Shown: piece after piece, positions 24,901-40,069 of the stretch | Numbering within the stretch: position 1 is the stretch's first letter | How the letters are laid out: the number at the start of each line of letters is the position of its first letter | Made by a program: the position numbers and the translations under genes | DNA from: Lates calcarifer | Lineage: Eukaryota > Chordata > Actinopteri > Centropomidae | Assembly (NCBI RefSeq): GCF_001640805.2 | Contig: NC_066837.1 | Location: 26,970,789-27,034,788, forward strand | Reading direction: 5' to 3' | DNA: 64,000 nucleotides | Notes under the pieces: model-generated | What the model was told of the DNA's origin: nothing | Database searches by the model: none | What the model saw: only the letters and a program-made list of their open reading frames with translations

Positions 24901-27900
24901 ATGGCCCGGCGATATGAAGCACTGATAACACTATAAACTACCGATCCCATAATGCAGCGCTTCAGTTGCCTTGCCGAACGCTTCCCGCGTCAATCAAGTG
25001 CGCAATCAAATGCGCACTTTGCTGATTAACTGAGCGCACTGCGCACTGAGTTCGCACTGCGCTTTGGTGACTTTGAAGCACAAAAAAAGAATTTCGAGTT
25101 GCTTCGCAACCATTGCCGTGGAAACTGCACCTATGCAGATTCAGATGGAGCGGTTTGAGCTGCAGTGTAATGGGACACTAAAGGCAAAGTACGACACTGC
25201 AGGGCCTGCACAGTTTATTCACTCCATTCCCGCAGCAATGCCCCAGCTCCGTCTACATGCGGCTCGAACCTTGTGCGTTTGGTAGCACATATCTGTGTGA
25301 GAAGCTCTTCTCAGTGATGAAGACTAACAATACAGCACACACTGATAAGCACCTGCAGTCCATCCTGAGAATCTCCACAACACAGGATCTCACACCAAAC
25401 ATAAAAGAACTTGTTGCCAAAAAAAGATGCCAAGCATCCAGCTCTAATAAAATGACATAAAAGCAAAGAAATCCAAATGTTTTGATTTGTTATTTTAACG
25501 TTTACTTAAAGCACAAGCACTGTCACAATTTTTATTTATTTTTTCAGGTGTTTTCTGCAGCATGTTCATATTTCTAACTTGTATAATTTTGACAGGATAT
25601 ATTTTCATGGAGAGCAAAATATTTTAAGTTATTTAAAGTTTAAATTTATTTATTCCGGAATATAAATATTCCTGTCTGTTTTTATTCATATTTATGTTCA
25701 AAACATTTAGTTTTAGTGTCTTCAATAAATGTTTATCCTGTTCGGCCCGCGACCTAAACTGTGTTTTGAATTTTGGCCCCCTGTGCAATTGAGTTTGCAT
25801 TAAACTATTACCTTTACAACTAACTTCACAAGTTGTTAAATGTATCTTATTCAGCTAGATGTCTTGTGCACCATTTTATATCCATTTCCTCAAATTCCAT
25901 CTGACATTATTGCATCTTTGTAAAATTTGGGATCACCAGTATACATAAAACTGCATGGCATGACAGCATGGAAACTGTAGTAATAGTTGAGGCAGTTCAG
26001 TGGGGCATAGGTTAAGCTCATTTTGCATTCTAGTTTCATAAGCATTTTATGCAAAACAAAAGTCCCTCTTTTCTCATTAAATATTCAGTTACATTGTGAC
26101 AAAGAGGAAATGGTTTCGCTGTCATTTCACCTACTGTCAGTGCTCAAGAATTGTTGCAAAACTGAAAGAGTACATTAATTTCAACTATTTCCTGTGGCCT
26201 GTTAAACAAAAAACTTACCAAAAAAAGCAGACACTACCATGTTTGTGATGACGTAAAGTTGTTTCTTACCTCTCCTTCCAGCTGAACGATGCCAGTGGAG
26301 CGTCTCTCCCTCCTCCCTCTCCTCCTGTCCTTCACTCCCAGACGCTTCTCTCCCTCCGGCTCCACCTGCTTCACTGAGTCTGTGTCTGAAACACATTTAG
26401 GTCAACAGAAAACACTCCTGAGGTCTGTGGGACTTTTAGTTGAGTCAAAACTCTAGCTAACTGTGTCTGGTGTCACTGTGGAGACCCAAAAGAGGAGGAG
26501 AGGTAACATATAACAAACACAGCAAGAACACAAAACTCAAACCAGGATTCATTTGACTAACATATCATTATTCATAAGGCAGATTAGTTTCTAAATTTTG
26601 CTTTGTGTGATACAGGAGAATGTCTTATCTTTTGCCTCAGGCTACAGATCACTGCATGCTGTGGCTTGAGAGTAATAAGCTCAGTTAACATGGACAGTGC
26701 TGTTTTTGGCTTTTTTTTTCTTCCAAAAGGTCAACCTGGTGTGTTTACTATTTTTTTTTTTTTTTTGAAACAAGGGGAATTGCTCAGTTCCCCATTAAAG
26801 TAATTGGGTGGAGTGTGAGTAACATATGACAAACACACAATAAAGAGTATGAAGATGTACACAGCCCACAACATTATCATAGCATATATGTGGTAGCCGC
26901 CCTTGTAGCTAAACCACACCTAATGCTATACTTACCAACAGTAGCCCTTAAGACATGTGAGAAAACCCATTTCCTTTAAAAGACTTTCCTAAAGAGCACT
27001 CCACCCAAAATTAACTTTGTACATCTTGTTTTTATTTATTTAGTCTTTTACTTACAGTAAACAGAAGTGACGGGTAAGCAGAATAACAGATACTAACTGG
27101 CAGATTGTTTTTGTTTTTCTGATAATCTCAACTGTACAATAGATAGGTTTGTGACTTAAGGTGGATGGGGGCAGTCTACAGAGCTCTTGTTGCAATGCAC
27201 ATGCAGTTATTTTAAGTTACTTTGTTGGGCATTTAAGCCTTTACTTGACAAAAACAGTGAGGAAGACAGGAAACATGGGAAAGCACACAGCGAAGGTTCT
27301 GGCCGGCTGAAACTCAAGCTGGGGACCAGCTCCTCAGAACATGCGCCCATATGTAATGCACCGTAACCATCTGGCCGTCGGTCACCCAATGCACATGCAG
27401 TTCCAACTCTTCAAGTTATCATGCAGAGAGTTTGAAGTTAATAACCTCTGTGGTATTTTTGTTTTGGGTAAATGAAAATTGCAAGTCGGCACTGTCTGGA
27501 AAAACAGTCAATATCAGCCTTTGTGCAGTCATCCACAGAGTGTCGATCTGAACTTGTCCACTATCTGCCCTATTCACCTGATTTGGACCTTCAGACTACT
27601 ACATCTTCCCCAAGATGAAGGAGCTCAGTGGTTGCCATTTTGATTATGATGATGACATCATCATTGCTGTGGACCATTTCTCAGTCAGTGCTCTGCTGAA
27701 TTTTCAATTACCCAAAACAGAGACACCACAAAAGTTATTAACTTCAAACTTTCTGCACTAGGAATCAAAGAGTTGAACTGCATGTGCATGTAACTAACTT
27801 GAAAATATTAACCACACCTGGTTGGCGTTTCTGTGCTGTAGATTAGATTAGATATGACTATATTTGCCAGCACAATATACTGTATAGAAAATAAGTCAAT

Positions 27901-30900
27901 TACTGATTATACTGCACTTTACTGGTAAAAAAGTCACTCAAAGCATTATTTGGACATTTGTCTATAAGAAGTAACCCAGCTAGTAAACCAACACCATTAC
28001 CACTGACAGTTTATTTCATAGATTTTATCCTCACTCACCCCTTTCAGCAGGCGTGACAGTGACTATGGGGCTGACAGGCTGTATGTTGCGAGGTGGTGGA
28101 TCTGTAGCTTTTGCCACAGTCTTCTCTGCTTCTTTCAGGTCTGTCAGAGTCACACCCTGCCCACACAGAGCAAAAATAAAACCACTCAGAGGCCTTATGT
28201 TGCAATCAGAATGCAACAGTTCCTTTGCAAAATTATGCAATCTTTCCATCATGAAATGAAAAGACACTGATGCATTACATATTTTGTACCTTGGTAGATG
28301 TGCAGCATGATGCTGCAGTTCAAGTTGTACCACAGTCCTGAATATGCAGGTTACCCACATCATTACACAGTAAATAGTTCACTCAGTATATATCTGTGTT
28401 CAGTCACATTGGCTGTCTGTCAGTATGATAACACGGTGATCTGTTTGCCCAAATGTTTAATTAACCAAAAAAAACTGTGGTTGGTTTTAGCAGCATCATG
28501 TGTGAGCATCTGTCTGACTGATTCAACATGGCTTCTGATAACAAAAACAGCAATGACCGAAGGGCAGGGCTGAGCTCCCCCTCAGCAAACACACATGCAC
28601 ATTTGCCTTTCTGTACTTGTGAGAACTCGCTCTGACATTATGCCACCGCAACTAAATACCTAACCTCTACCCTTACTCTTTAATGAGGACTGATCAAAAT
28701 GTCCTCACTATGTAGAAATGTCCTCAGCCCTTAGACTTTAGAATTTGTTTCCATGAAGAGATTATTGAATTTATATGATGACTTATCTATTATAAATGTT
28801 GCAATGTTGCATGTTGCTAGTCTAGTAAAACTATTTTTGTGGTGCTGAAATATAAGTATGTTCTAATCCTGTTACCTGTGTGGAGCGGCGAGACTGGCGC
28901 ATCAGCCGAGAGCGAGCTTTCCTCTGAGACTCAGACTCTTCGTCCCTGACTGGAGCCTGGAACCTAAACTCACAAACATGCACAAATTATATATGACATT
29001 AGTATTACGTAAATGTTTAATATTGTTATGTATCATACAATTGTATGAAATTATAGAGGGACATTTTAAAGAAACTGTTTGAGTACAACTTAAAGTAAAA
29101 ATTAACTAGTTGGATATGAATATTTTTTAGGTTTCTGCTTCCTACTTGCGCCTGTCAGCATTGGGGGTGTTGGGACTCTCAGCTGCTGGATCCCTCGTCT
29201 GAGGAGTGGGTTGGACTCTAGCAGTGCGATTTGCCTTGTCCTGTTCCTTCTCCTCCTCATCCTTCTCTGGCGTCTGAACACAAAACACCATCTTAATTAT
29301 AATCAGCTGTCACTGATTCAGATTTGAATTTATCATCCTAGTCTGGAAACATAATTAATGTGAGCATTCTATTGGAATAAGTCTATTTGTTGGCATGCTT
29401 TAATCCAGCCTAAAAGCCTTCACAAAATTTCAAGAAATTTCAACACATTTTTATCAGGAATGTGTCCAAAAGTTCTGGTGAAATGTTGGGTGTATAAATA
29501 CAGTCATGTGAGGTCAAACTCTCGGATTTAATGAACTACTTTGAAAAGGATCATGACAGAAATACACAGATATCCCTACTGCCAATATTTGTTACCATTG
29601 TTGGTTTGGACATTGTTCTCACATTAGACATAGTATATTCTGACTTTTTTTTTTTCTTTCTTATTTACTGATATTAATTACATTGTTTTTGGCCATTCTC
29701 ACCTTATATGACCATCTATCTATCAAGTTCTATTCTCTGTCGGTCAAACAGTCCTACTGTTAGCTATACAGTGTGTCATGGTGAGAAGGTGTTGTGAATA
29801 TCCAGGATGACAGCAGAAAAACCTGATGAATCATGTGAGGTGCCTTTAGCACAAAGTAATGAATTATTCAAAAACATTGTACAGTCAGGTTCTCTATATC
29901 ACAACTGAATGTGCATAACACCACTAGCCTGAGAAAGAACACCATTGGGTAACATACAGGACTGTGCTCACTGAGTTTTACCTTGTCAGCAGGGCTGACT
30001 GTTGATGTGGTCACACTCTCCGTGTCTGGACTAGATACAGTGGAACTTTCTGAGAAAAGAGAACCAGGATATTTTGAGATCAGCACAGTGTCTTGTATTC
30101 ACAAAGAATGTACTACTCATGGTCAGCTGTCAATGCAGTAATGCTTTTACCAGGGCTGCTCTCTTTCTCCTCGCTCAGCTCCAGGTCTCCTGAAATGCCC
30201 CTCTCTTTAGACTGGTCCTGCACGTTCATCTTGTCTTTACTACTCATCCTACACACTGAGCTCCTGGAAGTATAAAATAGGACAGATGCTGACACTGAAA
30301 GACTCAGAAAGGTTAATGTTACCCAAGGAGATTTTTCAGGTTTCATGTGCTGGCATCTTAAAACTTTTATTTATTTATTTACTGGTATTATTACAATCTG
30401 TCCAAGGCATGCTCAATAGACATCTGAATTACTGTTTTTAGTTTAAGCTTAATACCTGCCCTTGGTGTTCACAGGAAGGAACAACTGAAACATCTTTAAT
30501 TGGGAAGAATGTACTTAAGTCCAGATAAGTTACAGACTAACCTCCGCCGTCTGTTTTGTGCATTTGCAGCAGTGGGGCCTTGTTGGTTTTGTCTTTCCAG
30601 TATGGACTGTTCATTACGCCACTGAGAGGAAGACACACTGCAGTCAGTGATCATGACAACCAGTCTTCTAAATTACACTTGATTATGATGATAATTGATA
30701 ACACACACACTGACATTGGCTTGTTTCTGTGATAAGTCCTCCAGCAACTCCTCGACACTTTCATCAGCAACATCAAATGGTGTCTGGCCCTACAAAATTC
30801 ATTTCAGATAAGGAATAAAGAACATGACAAAAATTAAACATGAAATAAAAAGCAAAGTGATGTTAGATTCAAAGTATAAAATACCTAATCTGGTCTGTCA

Positions 30901-33900
30901 TGATAAATGTTCTTTCTGTAAATGAAAGAACATGCCAAACATAGAATACATCTGCATGATATAATAAGAAAGGTTTTCATTATGGGGCATTTTTGGGTCT
31001 CACCGCATTACTACGGGATTCCATATTGCACAGCTGTTCAGCCAGAATGCGACAGGCCTCCCCCTGACCCCAGTGTGCTGCAGCATGAAGAGGTGTCCAG
31101 CCATCAAAGTCCATAGCTGACACATCCAGCCCACACTGACACAGTATCCTGGAGCAAGGTGATAAGAGCAGAGCAGGAGGAACTGTATGAGACAATACAA
31201 ACCAAAATATAGATAAAAAACAAGAGCCTGATATACTGACAAATGTTTATCCTCTGGCTATTCAACCCAAGACAAAGATAATCAGGAAGATGTTCTAGTA
31301 AGCCAGAAACGTTTACTTGAGGGCCTCTAAGTAGCCTTTGGCTGCAGCTACATGCAGTGGGGTGGCTCCAGTCTTGGGGTGTCGCACATCAGCAGGTGGG
31401 CCCTCAGTTAACCAGGTCCGGGCATCTGTCATGATCTGTTCCTCCTCCAGCCGCTTAGCTGCCTCCAAGTCAACACCTGAACACAAACACAAAATGTAAC
31501 ATATATGCATCACTTGTTTAATCCATGTCAGTCACATTATGAGGCACACACATTTGAGGTGTATTCCATTTAACTAATAATGCTTCCTCTTAGGTTTAAT
31601 CTTCTCTCTTAAGCTCTCCTTTGTTCATCCTTTGCACAATTACCTCTAACTTTAAGCAAAAATGAGTGCAACACAATGAATGCCTTCCAGGAGACACTGC
31701 CCAAAATGTCCACTGCTATTCCCATTTGGCACAGGTATAAACACTTTTGCTTTCCAGCATTATTGGATGACATGTCATACCAACTAGTTTGTATCAAGCA
31801 TCACCCTGCCTAAAACCCTCTGCCCTCTAGCCCTCACAGATGTCCCAAACACAACTAGATGATAAGGTTGAAAGCATTATCAATCTTCTGATATCATCAA
31901 ATATCATAATATGGCAAAAACAGGCAAAATTACACAAGATAATCAAACTGATTCTCAATCAAACTGTTCAAAGCAGTAAATTACATAGGTGCATGAGTGG
32001 CCACTTTTCTATACATAATCCAGCAGTGATACAACTATGAACAGGCCCATCAGGGTGCTTGGATTTCTCTCAACAAATGTATCTGAAAACATAAGTTGAT
32101 AATTAAACAGAACATATGTGGGAAAGTAACACAAACATTTTCTACCCCGATTAAGCACGAACAAATGATGAAACAACCTTTAAAAATAGGTGTGTGGTTG
32201 TCAATGAACATCACTCACCCTGTCTCAGAGTGTAATCCTGAAGAAGGGATTCAGTAGTCTCATCCAGAGCAATGTCCAGGGGAACATCACCATCGCAGTT
32301 CACAGCAGAGAGAGATGCACCATTCTGCAAAAGGAAACTGACAAAACAAACATGGACAGAGTCAGAATCTGTTTAACTGTAGAAACATTTACAACGTCTA
32401 CACAAGAACAACCAATTCTAAATAAAGAACACCTGATCCTATCTGCGTTTGAGGTGCCGATACATTCAATCTTCAAAGTGAGACCAAAATGCATTATTCA
32501 CAAAGAAGGAAAAGGGACCATAGAAAAAAAGTGCATCAGTTCTTAAATCTTTTGAGTTGCATGCGTTTGTGTGCCAGGCCAGCCCACTCATGCTTTAGCT
32601 GACTTGCTGTCCTGCCAAACACAATAACAATGTTAGTATTGTTGAATGCAGAAATACTCTGGCACCCACGCTGCACTCACGTCCCCACAGTGGCAAAGAG
32701 TACTGTCTTATACAGCTGTTAGGCTGCTGTATTCTGCTAACTGTAGAGACATATACTACACACTCTGCAATGTCAGAGTAGCCGCAGGAGGCAGCAACAT
32801 GCAGCGGTGTCCATCCCTCACTGTCAACCTGGTTCACGTTGGCACCATTCTCCAAAAGGAAGGTCACTATCTCCATGCTGCCATCTATGCAGGCCTGTGG
32901 ACAAGAGAGGAAAGCAAAATAATAAAGCTGTAAATGTTTCAGCTGTAAATGGTTAATAAAGAAACCTGAGGAGGAGACACTGCCTCACCTGGTGTAGAGC
33001 GGTGATTCCATCGGCATTAGAACAGTTGATAATTTCTACCACGTCCTCCCCATCTTTCCTTTTGGCGTCTTTAGCCTCCCTCAGCATCACCTTGGCCTCC
33101 TCTGTGTCCCCACTGGCACAGGCAGCGAGGAACTCTGCAGCCCTGTCAAACCTCACACTTTTCCTTAAGACAGAGGATAAAGGCAGCTAAATAACTTTGC
33201 TGGTTAGCTGTTGTGGCTGGTTTGCAAATTTAATATGACAAACATGGATTGTAACAGAGCTGAATTTCATATAGGGAATTTACAAAGCAGAAATACCTCA
33301 TGACAGTAATGTCATAGGAAAAGTGAGTTTGTATAACATTGTATAGTTTTGTTATTTGTAACAAAGCCCATAAAACGACCAATACCACCAGTGTGTGTAT
33401 TGTCTGCTTTCCCTAACTAGTTTGTGGTTCTCAGCCCCAAGCCCATCAGTTCCGACTGAAGAAGTACACCATCAAAAATACACAAATGTCACAAATATGT
33501 AACTTTATTTTTAAAAAGGCCAAATAATTTCCTCATACATTTGGGCACTGCAGTTTCAAATGGACCTGGAACTAAGACAGCCATTCTTGTAGTACAAGAC
33601 AGCCATGTTAGCGCCAATTAGCAGAATGCTACAGCTTAAAACAGATTTAAAAGAGATGGTTCCTGCCTGCATTATGGGATCACTGGTTGAAAACAAGCAC
33701 TGCAAATCATATACAACGTCAATCCCAAAAATCATGATTAGTAAAAGTCAGTGGTAGAAGTGGACCCTCACCAAGACCCACTCTAAGACACTTTGCTAGC
33801 TAGCTAACTAGGACATGCACTACAAACTCCTCAGAAACGACCACTCAGAAACGACCACTGACAATTGACAGTTTCAATAACAAGTGAATATTATGAGCTT

Positions 33901-34306
33901 CATTAAAAGGTAACATTATTTCGTAGCTGGAGAGCTAGTCTGTTGTTCTGTGAGGTGTTTCTGTTATTTTGTCCACCCCTTGTCCAAGCCCACGCACAAC
34001 ATTCCTCCTTTCGCATACGTTATTATGTTTAAGCGAAGCTAGCTGGCAGTTACCTGGCCGTTGCTGTAAAACTGTTTGACAGGACACATTTCCTTACCGT
34101 CGTCTGAGGAGGGGGCTAATTCTATCCGAGCCCACAGACCCTGGCTGCTCCCTCGGCGGGTCGCTCAGCTCGGCCTCCGGCTCTCCTGCTCTGTCCTCGG
34201 CATCGCCCCGCCACCTCCGCCTGGGCACGGCCGATGCTTTGTCAGTACAGGAGCCGGCCCAGCGCTTCAGCTGCTCCCGCCGCTTGGTCCTCGCCGAGTC
34301 CCCCAT
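21966..34306 (-). CDS. ppp1r12c: ppp1r12c (myosin phosphatase targeting subunit, MBS85 type)
   Basis: Targets the PP1 catalytic subunit to myosin light chain. Twenty coding exons in gene order: 34306-34098, 33163-32989, 32894-32764, 32337-32219, 31476-31317, 31148-31004, 30789-30715, 30621-30542, 30263-30151, 30049-29982, 29273-29146, 28963-28876, 28156-28039, 26385-26270, 24445-24393, 24312-24273, 24030-23917, 23582-23532, 23248-23198, 22052-21966. All phases fit and give about 706 aa. In order: a MyPhoNE-type helix RREQLKRW; the PP1-docking RVxF motif KSVRF; ankyrin repeats (DGITALHQ, EGWTPLHVAASCGY, GATPLHVAAAKGY, DGWTPLHAAAHWG); the PVRDEESESQRKARSR block ending in inhibitory site RRSTQ with GVTLTDLKEAEK; a second RRST; and a C-terminal coiled coil ending NQRLKDENAALIRVISKLSR. 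The SSVCRMSSKDK and PALLELERF blocks favour PPP1R12C over 12A or 12B. Two of the splice donors are weak (exon 3 gtgtgt, exon 7 gtcagt). Confidence 0.93.
24811..25800 (+). mobile_element. hAT (Charlie-like) transposon relic with frameshifted transposase C-terminus
   Basis: In ppp1r12c intron 14. The left end gtgtcaaactcaaggcccgc resembles known Charlie-type hAT ends, and the right end has the inverted match (gcaattgagtttg). Between them, 25064-25285 carries the frame FIHSIPAAMPQLRLHAARTL and 25257-25460 the frame FGSTYLCEKLFSVMKTNN then DKHLQSILRIST, the hAT C-terminal dimerisation region. The two frames overlap at a one-base shift inside a conserved run, so the gene is broken, and the N-terminal transposase is absent. 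Target-site duplications are unclear. The element lies on the strand opposite to its host gene. Confidence 0.75.
27194..27208. repeat. Target-site duplication, left copy (15 bp)
   Basis: The word aatgcacatgcagtt recurs exactly at 27388-27402, on the other side of the SINE. The length suits LINE-driven retroposition. Confidence 0.7.
27209..27387 (-). mobile_element. tRNA-derived teleost SINE
   Basis: Read on the minus strand it opens with a tRNA-like head (gaccgacggccagatggtta, box-A-like), has a degenerate box B (cttgagtttcagccgg), continues ccagaacc and a body ending in aagtaaaggcttaaatgccc. This layout matches common teleost tRNA SINEs I know. Perfect 15-bp direct repeats flank it, so the insertion boundaries are firm. 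It lies in ppp1r12c intron 13 at the edge of an older mariner relic. Confidence 0.7.
27389..27789 (+). mobile_element. Mariner-like transposon relic with terminal inverted repeats of about 85 bp
   Basis: The left arm (27389-27475) and right arm (27705-27789) are imperfect inverted repeats (atgcacatgcagttcaactc; agtttgaagttaataac; ttgtggt; gttttgggtaa). The centre holds a transposase fragment with the mariner signature PYSPDL, then after a frame change SDYYIFPKMKELSG. The core transposase is missing and out of frame, so the copy cannot move by itself. The SINE above inserted at its left terminus. Confidence 0.65.
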
Positions 34307-34520
34307 TTATTTTATGCGAGGAGGACTGTGTTTTTAAAAATAAAACATACACTGGCAGGGAAAGACACACCCTCCATGTGTATACTTTCACTTCCTGGTT
34401 CTTGCTCTGGATGTGGAGGAAGCCTCGGCTCGCGCTCGTAGGCGTCGGGAGCGCGCAAAGCTGCATAGACCTGTCCGTGTGACGTCACTACCGTTGTTTT
34501 GTTGTAAACCCCTGAGGGGG
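34307..34520 (-). promoter_or_regulatory. ppp1r12c promoter and 5' leader, CpG-rich, with consensus CRE
   Basis: G+C- and CpG-rich sequence upstream of the ppp1r12c ATG. The exact palindromic CRE TGACGTCA sits at 34480-34487, next to CpG-rich words at 34430-34460. CREB/ATF control is a reasonable inference. The transcription start is not resolved. Confidence 0.5.
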
Positions 34521-35658
34521 AAACGCCGAAATAGCTTCATGCCTGGGCACTGTACACACAGGAGTAACAACTACACTTCCTGTCATTGTGCTTCTTCTGA
34601 GACTCTAGACAGCGTAATGTTTACATGAGATTTACAATGAAGGCAAATACATCAGGAATATAGGAGCAGTAATGTATGAATGGGTTTCGAATGAGGCTCT
34701 CTTTACAAAGGGTTTGTAGCCTAAGCTGTAACCAATATGATTATTATAGATGAGTTATATTATTTAGAGCAAACTTTTGTGTCACAAGGTTGAGAAAAAT
34801 CACCCTGGCTGATGAGTCATTAATAACTGTATTTAAAGGTCACAAGTCTCCCATTTGAAGTCTAGTAGTTATAAATGTTAATAAGTCGTTAATAAGATGT
34901 TTCAGGTTTCTCACCATCTAAGAAATCATCAACAAAGTTTAGAAAGTCACCTGCAGCTATAAATACCCATCAACATAATTCATCACTAAGGGGTTATTAA
35001 AATAATGTATTAAGCAAAATCTGGGAACAAAAATTCAAGAACATCAGAGGTCAAATGGCCCACTAGAGAGTGTTTCTGAGCTATGGGCTAAAATGCCAAA
35101 ACAAGCTGCCAGAGAGAGTTTTCATATCCCGATGACCCAGAAAGCTATACTTAATATTTAAAGCAGCTGATTTTATATTAACCATTAGTTAGTTTAATGA
35201 AGGGACCTGACAATCAGAAGTTTTAATTTTTAAGTATACTGAGACCATGTATGTGCAAAGTTTGTCCTGTTTACTTCCCCATGTGGAGACAGCAGGATCA
35301 GCCAGATGACAACAAGCCACACATTTTCTCTTAAGATGAAATTAGCAACTTTTTGCCTTAAGGCAGTGTACTGATCCAAGTCCAACCACTTTGCAGAGCA
35401 TGTCTCCACCTAGGACTGATCATCCTGATAGGCTGTCTACCTTAAAATAGCTGATAGCATGACGATGAGATAAGTGGCATTCATTAAGTTACCACAGCTG
35501 TTTAAAAAGCAGCTGTGTGTGATAAGAAATGATGGTGTTCATCTTGTCTGCTGAAGGTTGAGTTTTCTGGGGGGGTTTCTTCACTATTGTTGGTGTTGCA
35601 ATAACTTCCTTGTATGTAGCACACTGCTGATGTCCACTACTGCTTTGGTAGTTATATT

Positions 35659-35678
35659 GTGTGTGTGTGTGTGTGTGT
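35659..35678 (+). repeat. (GT)10 microsatellite
   Basis: Ten uninterrupted GT units in the ppp1r12c-qprt spacer. Confidence 0.85.
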
Positions 35679-35743
35679 ATGCAAACCTACAAAAACTAAA
35701 CTACATATATATGTGACACATATTGACACATATTGTCACATAT

Positions 35744-35785
35744 GTGACCAGCATACATACATATATATGTATGTATGCTGGTCAC
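35744..35785. repeat. Perfect 42-bp palindrome
   Basis: Arms of 21 bp with no loop: gtgaccagcatacatacata followed by its exact inverse ending ctggtcac. All 21 pairs match and pairing stops at the next base on each side. The centre is an ATAT run. Short direct copies of cacatattg/cacatatgtg lie just upstream. Confidence 0.9.
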
Positions 35786-36339
35786 TCACAAAATTGTTCC
35801 TTATTGTGGTTTTTCATGCTCAGTCTGTGATTTAGGATAAGTATATTGCTCAGTTACAATGACTTAAGACCTTTTAACTCAGAACATGCATACTGACCTC
35901 AGTGGCCTGTCAATCAGCCTTGGTTACAAGAATCATTTTTAAGCCAACAGTGCTAAAACTTAGCTAGCCTGTAAACATTCCAACATGGAAACAGGGTCAA
36001 ATTCCACATCACATTTTTCCTGTGGCTCTGTGTGCACAGTACTACAACTTTTCAGTCTGTGACCAACAGGAAAAGGAGAAACACTGGTCGAAGTAAGTAA
36101 ATTTCTCATTTGCATTAATTAGTTCTGGTAGATCTTGGACTAGTTAACAACAAATTTGTTCAAGCATGACAGAATATGCTCTGATTGTAGTAATTCCTTG
36201 TATACTTGTTGTGAGCCTGTTGTTCAGTGGTATGGCCACCCATTTGTTATACATGCTGGTTTAAATTGGAGGAATGACCAAAGTGAAGCATATGCAGTAC
36301 AGATGCATGACAAATGATGTGGAAAACTGATATAGAGTG

Positions 36340-36536
36340 TCTAAGTAAGGTGCAGGTCCAACATGAACTCTAAGAACAGCTTCAGTGCTTCTTGACATAG
36401 ATTCTACAAGTTTCTGCTGGAAGGATAAACAGCATTCTTTCAAAAGATATTCCCTCAGTTACTGTTTTTATTCATTGGAGAGCGCTGCCTAACACGTCAC
36501 TCCTAAATCTCCCCCAATTGAAATCTGGTGACTCAA
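36340..36536 (-). mobile_element. Tc1-like transposon fragment (reverse orientation)
   Basis: Sequence such as aagaacagcttcagtgcttc, catagattctacaagt, caaaagatattccctcagtt and gagagcgctgcctaacacgtc matches, from memory, the reverse complement of a widespread fish Tc1-like element. It is a non-coding fragment. No terminal repeats were found. Confidence 0.45.
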
Positions 36537-36865
36537 CTAATTTCCTGTGAATAGGTATTTGCATGTGTTATGCTTCACTCATTCATGTTTTTACTTTATT
36601 TATTGTTTAATTTGTTAGTATAGGTTGACATTAAAGATGAATTTGGTAGCTGGAGGGTTCAGTAACTGATTAGCTGAAAATAATTTTTGTTAAATCATTT
36701 TAATCATGCTTATGAAACCTCCTATGAGGTTTTTGAAGCATGAAATCTATAAATAAGTATAAGACAAGAAAGTACCTTTAAAGTTATTGACAGCATTATT
36801 TGTCCTCAGTTTGATCTTTCATGTCAGTTGGAACAGCACTTTCCTCATGCACACTTGGTTTCAGA

Positions 36866-39780
<2,915 letters not shown>

Positions 39781-40069
39781 ATGAGAGAAGGTGAGACTTT
39801 ATTCTGATGAATAGAGAACAATCTTTAGCATGTTCATTTATTTTATAGAACAGCTGCAGTTACAGTTCTCTACTGTTGCTAAAGATTAAAAATAATCCAC
39901 ACCCTGTTTAGTCAATTTGTCATCAGTCATTTGATGAGGATCAGAGCAGAACAGAAAGCAGTCACTTGGGTGCAATGAAGTTGTAACTCATTGTGACTCA
40001 TTTTTTTGTCATGTTTCTGTCCACCAACTCTTAGTGAAATATGAAACCTTTTAATATTCAGGTGCTCCA

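Larger units (their letters stand above)
34521..36865. other. Spacer between divergent ppp1r12c and qprt
   Basis: AT-rich DNA of about 2.3 kb without a supported gene. It contains a (GT)10 microsatellite, a perfect palindrome and a transposon relic (listed separately). The qprt promoter and any leader exon should lie towards the right end. A tttcag at 36859-36864 directly before the chosen ATG may be the acceptor of a leader intron. Confidence 0.4.

Noticed and set aside
25064..25460. hAT-like frames as a possible domesticated host gene
   Set aside because: The frame is broken by a one-base shift, the catalytic part is missing and transposon-like ends flank the region, so a dead element is the simpler reading.
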